A DNA stretch of 64,000 nucleotides from a bacterium (lineage in GTDB: Bacteria > Zhuqueibacterota > Zhuqueibacteria > Residuimicrobiales > Krinioviventaceae): NCBI GenBank assembly GCA_029561455.1, contig JAKQIY010000030.1, forward strand, positions 186,001 through 250,000, in the 5' to 3' direction. The number at the start of each line of letters is the position of its first letter. The first letter of the stretch is position 1. This document shows positions 59,704 to 64,000 of the stretch, piece by piece. Made by a program: the position numbers and the translations under genes. The notes under the pieces are model-generated. The model made no database searches and was not told the origin of the DNA. It saw only the letters and a program-made list of their open reading frames with translations.

Positions 59704-60837
59704 TCAGGGTATTGATCTTGGTATGAGCAAGGTTACTACAGTACCCTCGCCAACCTGACTTTCAACATGAATTTTTCCCTGATGACTCAGTGCCGCTGCG
59801 TAAGCAATGGTCAGGCCCAGACCGGCGCCTTTTATTCCTTCTTTGGTTGTGAAAAACGGATCAAAGACCCGTCCCAGGTTTTCCCTGGCGATACCGGGAC
59901 CGTTATCCTGAACTTTAAATATATAACAGCCGTTTTTTTGAGGATCATATTCCAGTTTAATTGTTACCATCCCATGCTCACCGGCGGCTTCAAAGGCGTT
60001 TTTGACGATTTCACCAATAGCCCGTTCCAGGCGAATTTCAATACACCGGGTAGGCGGCAGGTTCTCGGCAAACTCTTTTTCTGCATGCACTGTTTTATGA
60101 GGGCGCTGAAATTCTGCAACCATAACCGCCCTGGAAACGATTTCCGTCATATCAACTGTAGCCGGCTCTTCTTTGGTGTGGATTTGCAGGGCGCTAATCT
60201 TTTCAATGATCCCGTAAATTCGGGCAGCCTGTTTTTGCAGCAGGGTTACTTCTTCTTTAATATCTATAACTCCGTCCTCAATTTCTTCGAGCAGGTTCTG
60301 GTGTTGCAGGAAATCGGTGCGGGTTATTATTACTGAAAGAGGATTATTAATATCATGCGCCACTTTGCCGGAAAAAGAGCTGAGGCTGATAAATTTATCG
60401 ACCAGCATTGCATCCATGCCCAGGTTTTCAGTATCTGAAAGGATTTTGGAAACAATGAGCGTTGCATTGATGCCGGCATTGGCACTTAGCCTAACCGCAT
60501 CGTACTGTATCCAGTCGCTGTTTTGTGCATTATTTTTAATTTTTTGGGTTTTGCGGGACCCCGGAGCGCTCTGGATTGCGGATTGAATGAATTGATGCAT
60601 GTCCGGATGGTCGTATACCGGTATGGTGGAAAATATATTCAATCCTACCGGGCTTTCCTGCAGCAGATCCTTAACCACACTGTTGCAACTGATAATATTA
60701 TAATCATCATCGATAACAATTAAAAAGTAGGGGAGGGCATTAATGATTTCAGATTGCAGTTTATTAAGAGCCTGTAATTCGCCAATTTGCTGCTTCAGGT
60801 CATTTATTTTATCATCCGGTTTTTCATGCATACGCAT
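59704..60837 (-). CDS. Soluble PAS histidine kinase
   Basis: A 377-residue cytoplasmic kinase with an N-terminal coiled coil (about 8-34), a PAS domain (about 35-140, LIVIDDDYNIISCNSVVKDLL), and a HisKA segment with a standard H-box KVAHDINNPLSVI (H161). The ATPase domain has IGEIVKNAFEAAG, DNGPGIARENLGRVFDPFF and GAGLGLTIAYA. No membrane helix is seen, so the signal is cytoplasmic or comes via a partner. It is the first gene of the kinase-kinase-regulator unit. PEP-CTERM loci use a comparable kinase, PrsK, but that one is membrane-bound, so orthology is not claimed. Confidence 0.9.
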   Translation of the reverse strand: MRMHEKPDDKINDLKQQIGELQALNKLQSEIINALPYFLIVIDDDYNIISCNSVVKDLLQESPVGLNIFSTIPVYDHPDMHQFIQSAIQSAPGSRKTQKIKNNAQNSDWIQYDAVRLSANAGINATLIVSKILSDTENLGMDAMLVDKFISLSSFSGKVAHDINNPLSVIITRTDFLQHQNLLEEIEDGVIDIKEEVTLLQKQAARIYGIIEKISALQIHTKEEPATVDMTEIVSRAVMVAEFQRPHKTVHAEKEFAENLPPTRCIEIRLERAIGEIVKNAFEAAGEHGMVTIKLEYDPQKNGCYIFKVQDNGPGIARENLGRVFDPFFTTKEGIKGAGLGLTIAYAAALSHQGKIHVESQVGEGTVVTLLIPRSIP

Positions 60838-61014
60838 TATACCAGTTATGTTCCTGCTATATTATATATAATCTCTTTATTATTAATAATATAATAAGTT
60901 TGTCCAGTGAAAGCAACACTTTTTTTAAGAATATACCCAATTGATTTTTTTTGAGGCATTTGTGTCTCATTTTTTGAATTGCCCCGATTTGTTTGTCACA
61001 ACCCCGCCATTTTT
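60838..61014. other. Leader and upstream region of the two-component operon
   Basis: AT-rich sequence between the kinase start and a candidate sigma-54 promoter; no gene is recognised. Confidence 0.4.
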
Positions 61015-61032
61015 TGCGTAGCGGCTGCCACA
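61015..61032 (-). promoter_or_regulatory. Possible second sigma-54 promoter, upstream of the histidine kinases
   Basis: On the minus strand TGTGGCAGCCGCTACGCA contains TGGCA and the GG-N10-GC spacing, but the -12 box is ACGCA rather than TTGCA. It lies about 180 bases before the kinase gene. If real, the regulator would control its own operon. Confidence 0.3.
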
Positions 61033-61213
61033 CCTGGGCATTATTTTTCCATTCCCGGCCACACACGGTTTAGTGAAGGAAAATCGTTTTATTACCAGGC
61101 AGTGAATATTGATAATTATTCCCTTGCTTAATAGGACTCATTCCTGTAAATTAAAACGGTTTGATTTTTTACAATAGAATGAAAAATGCCAATGATTAAG
61201 CTATAGTGTATTG

Positions 61214-61522
61214 ATGAATGAACCGGCAGAAAAGATTAAACCGGCATATCCGGTTCGTACTTGTATTGGTTGCTATGCTAAAAAGAGCAAGTATGAATTG
61301 GTGCGAATTGTTTTACATGCTGATGGCCGTGTTTTGCCGGATTCTGACGGTAAGACCGGCGGCCGGGGCGCTTATGTGTGTCCTAACGAGGACTGCCTGG
61401 AGCAGGCGATAAAGAAAAAGCGCTTTGATCGCGCTTTTCGCTGTTCCATAGACAAAAAAAGTATGGTCAATTTAAAAAACGGATTTACTGAATGTCTGAA
61501 GACCAGATCAGAACATTATTAA
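61214..61522 (+). CDS. ylxR: YlxR-family RNA-binding protein
   Basis: A 102-residue YlxR (DUF448) protein. The signature RTCIGCYAKKSKYELVRIV (about 15-33) and GRGAYVC are present, along with a basic C-terminal half. Family members bind RNA and are thought to act in transcription/translation or RNase P modulation. An in-frame TTG lies one codon upstream; the ATG at 61214 is chosen. It overlaps the L7Ae-like gene by 31 bases. In most bacteria the pair lies between nusA and infB, neither of which is here. Confidence 0.88.
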   Translation: MNEPAEKIKPAYPVRTCIGCYAKKSKYELVRIVLHADGRVLPDSDGKTGGRGAYVCPNEDCLEQAIKKKRFDRAFRCSIDKKSMVNLKNGFTECLKTRSEHY

Positions 61523-61812
61523 GCTTTGCCCGCAAAGCCGGCAAACTGGCCGCCGGCCGCTCGGCAGTGAGCAGGGAACTGGAAAAAAGGCAAGTCCATC
61601 TGTTGTTGATTGCCGGTGATGCTTCCGATAAAGTGGATAAATTATTCCACCCAGGTAAAGGCATTAAAATTTTTAAATTCCTCGACAAGCGTACTATGGC
61701 TGAAATGCTGGGTCGTGATGAACATGTCGCCATTATTGCCGTTTGCGATGTACAGTTTGCCCAAGCCCTCGAACAGCTCTTGCCGCCTGAGAACCGTATT
61801 ACAGATCTTTAA
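61492..61812 (+). CDS. L7Ae-like ribosomal-type protein (YlxQ-like)
   Basis: A 106-residue protein of the L7Ae/L30e/S12e/Gadd45 fold: LSFARKAGKLAAGRSAVSREL, then VHLLLIAGDASDKVDKLF and the hydrophobic strand HVAIIAVCDVQFAQAL. Homologues bind kink-turn RNA. It starts within the end of ylxR, so the two are coupled. Its 3' end overlaps the convergent QueT-like gene by 14 bases. Confidence 0.85.
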   Translation: MSEDQIRTLLSFARKAGKLAAGRSAVSRELEKRQVHLLLIAGDASDKVDKLFHPGKGIKIFKFLDKRTMAEMLGRDEHVAIIAVCDVQFAQALEQLLPPENRITDL

Positions 61813-62269
61813 AACGATTTTTAAGAGTATAGAGCAGCACCAGACCCAGCACATAGCAGGCTGCAAATTGCCCTGCGGCAATATAAGCTACAGTGAGCCA
61901 GTAAGGTACGTGGATAAGATATGATAAATATAAACTGACGCCCAGGGCATTGAATACTACTGGTGGCAGAGGCGCCAGCCAGGGCCTGTTAAAGCGCCGC
62001 AGCCAGAACGTGCATAATGCAGCAAGCAGAGTGATGAGGCTGCCGCCAAAAATATCAATCGGGCCGTTACCGCCGAAAATATTGGCGACCATGCAGCCGA
62101 TGAATAAACCCGGTATAGCTTGCGGGAAGAACCAGGGCAACACCGTCAGCGCTTCGGCGACTCGCACCTGGATTTGTCCGTAGCTGATAGGCGCTAAAAT
62201 TATAGTCAACGCGGCATACAATGCGCCAATGATAGCCGCAGTGGTAATGTAATTTGTACTTTTTTTCAT
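61799..62269 (-). CDS. QueT-family transporter (queuosine-precursor ECF S component)
   Basis: A 156-residue membrane protein with about five spans. ALYAALTIILAPISYGQIQVRVAEALTVLP, read in two parts (about 12-42), contains the QIQVRVAEAL element that is strongly conserved in QueT. GLFIGCMVANIFGGNGPIDIFGG and the C-terminal LLYTLKNR also fit. QueT proteins are substrate-binding subunits of energy-coupling-factor transporters for preQ0/preQ1. The start is ATG 62269; it lies only seven bases from the divergent nth start, leaving no room for a preQ1 riboswitch. No ECF ATPase or T component is in the window. Confidence 0.85.
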   Translation of the reverse strand: MKKSTNYITTAAIIGALYAALTIILAPISYGQIQVRVAEALTVLPWFFPQAIPGLFIGCMVANIFGGNGPIDIFGGSLITLLAALCTFWLRRFNRPWLAPLPPVVFNALGVSLYLSYLIHVPYWLTVAYIAAGQFAACYVLGLVLLYTLKNRFKDL

Positions 62270-62275
62270 AAAGCC

Positions 62276-62932
62276 ATGCACTCCAATCTGGTCCAACAAA
62301 TAACCACACAATTAGAGACTGCTTTCGGCATTCCCCGCCGGCAGGAACCGGGCAAACCGCTCGACAGTCTGATTTTAACGATACTTTCGCAAAGCACCAA
62401 CGACCGCAATCGCGATGCGGCTTACCGGCAGCTTGTAGAGCAATTTCCGGACTGGGAAACGTTGATGAATGCGCCGGTAGAGCAAGTCGCCCGTGCCATT
62501 CGTACCGCCGGTTTGAGCAACCAGAAAAGCGCCCGTATTCAGGAAGCGCTGCGCTGGATTTATTCGACTTACCACACTTTTGACCTGGCTTTTTTGTGCG
62601 ATATGGAGCCGCAGCAGGTAATCGATACATTTATGCAATTAAAAGGCGTCGGTATTAAAACCATCAGCGTAGTGCTGATGGTAACCTGCGGCGTCGATAT
62701 TTTTCCGGTAGATACGCATGTGCACCGCATCTGCAAGAGACTGGGACTGGTTCCTGAAAAAGCCGGCGCGGAAAAGACTCACCATCTTATGCAACCGCTG
62801 GTACCAAAAGGAAAAGCTTATTCGCTGCACATGAATTTTTTGAAACTGGGCCGCACGATCTGTAAAGCGCAAAAGCCTGCCTGCCGGCTGTGTCCAATCA
62901 GCAATTTATGTCCATCGGCCAAAATGGAATGA
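62276..62932 (+). CDS. nth: Endonuclease III
   Basis: A 218-residue DNA glycosylase/AP lyase for oxidised pyrimidines. The helix-hairpin-helix LKGVGIKTISVVL holds the catalytic Lys (about 125), and the catalytic Asp is in FPVDTHVHRICKRLGL (about 144). The C-terminal 4Fe-4S motif C-X6-C-X2-C-X5-C is complete (CKAQKPACRLCPISNLC). The HhH loop differs slightly from the standard LPGVGRKTA. It is divergent from QueT, and its stop abuts the convergent ATL gene. Confidence 0.9.
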   Translation: MHSNLVQQITTQLETAFGIPRRQEPGKPLDSLILTILSQSTNDRNRDAAYRQLVEQFPDWETLMNAPVEQVARAIRTAGLSNQKSARIQEALRWIYSTYHTFDLAFLCDMEPQQVIDTFMQLKGVGIKTISVVLMVTCGVDIFPVDTHVHRICKRLGLVPEKAGAEKTHHLMQPLVPKGKAYSLHMNFLKLGRTICKAQKPACRLCPISNLCPSAKME

Positions 62933-63268
62933 TCAAGGTAGAACCACTTTATCCGGCAACGGCTGCCAACCATATTTTTGCATATCGATTACACCATTAT
63001 AGCCAATCTGAACACCTTCCGCTTCCAGCAATTGTTGTTGCAGGTCGCCGCCAGCGTAATCCGCATCCAAACTGATCTTGCCTTTACTGTTGATCACCCG
63101 GTGCCAGGGCAGATCGAGTTCTGCGGGACAACTGTGCATAGCCCAGCCTACGGTTCGCGCTGCACGCGGGTTTCCCAGCAGCGCCGCAATTTGTCCATAC
63201 GATGCCACCCGTCCTTTAGGTATTTGGCCGACGAGACGCCACACCTGTTGAAAAAATCCGCTTGCCAT
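62933..63268 (-). CDS. Alkyltransferase-like protein (ATL)
   Basis: A 111-residue MGMT-fold DNA-binding protein. It has IPKGRVASYGQIAALLG (the winged helix) and, at the active site, LPWHRVIN: the reactive Cys of PCHRV is replaced by Trp. This marks the ATL subfamily (Atl1/eAtl), which binds O6-alkylguanine without removing the alkyl group and hands lesions to nucleotide excision repair. Its neighbour nth is another DNA-repair gene. Confidence 0.9.
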   Translation of the reverse strand: MASGFFQQVWRLVGQIPKGRVASYGQIAALLGNPRAARTVGWAMHSCPAELDLPWHRVINSKGKISLDADYAGGDLQQQLLEAEGVQIGYNGVIDMQKYGWQPLPDKVVLP

Positions 63269-63439
63269 ACGCTCTCTTTTTATTCCTGTTAATTTATGAA
63301 ATATTAATCTTTAATTCAAGTTATGCGCACGGATTAATAGCGGTATGCGATTATAAATATTCGGTGATTTACCTTTGAAATGACCGGTAAAATAAGTATT
63401 TTTATGTATTCAATTATTACTAACCGGAAGCGGATTATT

Positions 63440-64000
63440 ATGGCTGCGGAGCAGCGCGCAAAAATTCTTGTTACCTGCGCCAAAGGCATCTCTCCATATC
63501 TTAAAGAGGAGATCGCCGGACTTGGCTTTCCAGTCGAGGCTGAAAAGACCCTGGGAGTTTTTACCAGTGGAACGTTGCAGGATACCATTCGTTTGAACAT
63601 GCAATTACGCACCGGATTGCGGGTTTTATACCAACTGGCTGAATTCCGGGCGCACACTCCGGAGCAGCTTTATAAATACCTGGTTAAACTCAACTGGGAA
63701 GATTATCTTGATGCAGAGGGCTATATCTGCGTTACCTCGGCTGTCAGCACCCCGGCAATTAACGATACCCGTTTTGCCAACCTGAAAACCAAAGACGCTA
63801 TTGTCGACCGCATGCAGCAGCAATGCGGGCGCCGCCCGGATTCCGGCCCGGAACGCAATAAAACGGTAATCTTTTTGTACTGGCGCGAGGATGAGTGCGC
63901 CATATTTCTCGACACCTCCGGGGAACCGTTAGCAAAGCGCGGGTACCGCCAAATTCCGCTCAATGCGCCCATGCAGGAGACCCTGGCCGCCGCAGTCATT
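63440..64000 (+). CDS. THUMP-domain RNA methyltransferase, RlmL-like, 3'-truncated by window end
   Basis: An open frame of 187 codons running off the window. KILVTCAKGISPYLKEEIAG opens the N-terminal ferredoxin-like region. A THUMP domain follows (to about 150), and LDTSGEPLAKRGYRQ with NAPMQETLAAAV marks the entry to the methyltransferase domain, exactly as in RlmL/YcbY-type enzymes that modify 23S rRNA guanine N2. In-frame ATGs at 63404 and 63380 are alternative starts; 63440 is preferred because GGAAG lies upstream and the conserved domain begins at once. Whether the full protein includes an RlmK half cannot be seen. Confidence 0.85.
   Translation, partial: MAAEQRAKILVTCAKGISPYLKEEIAGLGFPVEAEKTLGVFTSGTLQDTIRLNMQLRTGLRVLYQLAEFRAHTPEQLYKYLVKLNWEDYLDAEGYICVTSAVSTPAINDTRFANLKTKDAIVDRMQQQCGRRPDSGPERNKTVIFLYWREDECAIFLDTSGEPLAKRGYRQIPLNAPMQETLAAAVI

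Noticed and set aside
62270-62275. preQ1 riboswitch before the QueT-like gene
   Set aside because: Only six bases separate the divergent QueT and nth start codons, and nothing resembling the motif is seen there.

Overview
The window looks like a contig of an uncultivated Gram-negative bacterium of the Fibrobacteres-Chlorobi-Bacteroidetes (FCB) superphylum, possibly KSB1- or Calditrichota-like. The inference rests on a secreted protein with a classic type IX secretion (T9SS) C-terminal sorting domain (53149-54219), a second propeller protein with a related FlgD-like C-terminus (18243-20450), LPS-type heptosyltransferases and a Wza-like outer-membrane export lipoprotein. The exact phylum is not proven. 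No tRNA, rRNA or CRISPR array was recognised, and no transposase gene was found.

Layout. 1-4.9 kb (+): LPS-core glycosyltransferases (two GT9, two paralogous GT2), a NUDIX hydrolase, a very acidic Trp-rich small protein and a translationally coupled STAS protein. 4.9-12.6 kb (-): a KTSC protein, then a complete trpEGDCFBA operon preceded by a promoter, a 24-residue Trp-rich leader peptide and a transcription attenuator. 12.6-20.5 kb: an SDR gene (-), then ribD-ribE-ribBA-ribH (+) behind a long structured leader without a recognisable FMN riboswitch, a methyltransferase and a secreted propeller protein. 21.2-35.3 kb (+): recN, a CpoB/YbgF-like lipoprotein, dnaE, two membrane proteins, an RNase HI-like protein, a sugar-1-phosphate nucleotidylyltransferase and carAB. 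35.3-36.7 kb: an island of small palindromic repeats around a HEAT-repeat gene. 36.7-41.6 kb (-): a secreted GH2 beta-galactosidase and a TPR protein.

The most interesting part is 41.8-60.8 kb, all on the minus strand. Two soluble PAS-type histidine kinases and an NtrC-type sigma-54 activator (60.8-57.1 kb) are followed by a degenerate receiver protein. Next come a near-consensus sigma-54 promoter (55637-55654) and a tightly packed run of 13 genes: a duplicated-domain FnIII protein, a T9SS-sorted protein, Wza, Wzz, an XRE regulator, an ExeA/PEP-CTERM-type ATPase, a BY-kinase-like protein, Wzy/WaaL, a methyltransferase, Wzx, GT2, GT4 and a second methyltransferase. I read this as a sigma-54-controlled exopolysaccharide locus resembling the PrsK/PrsR-regulated PEP-CTERM EPS loci of Proteobacteria. 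Here it carries FCB-type secreted proteins and no visible exosortase. Several of its signalling proteins lack canonical catalytic residues, and a GT-dinucleotide tract sits in the ribosome-binding region of the kinase-like gene.

61.2-64 kb: ylxR and an L7Ae-like gene away from nusA/infB, a QueT-like transporter, endonuclease III, an alkyltransferase-like protein and the start of an RlmL-type rRNA methyltransferase that runs off the end.
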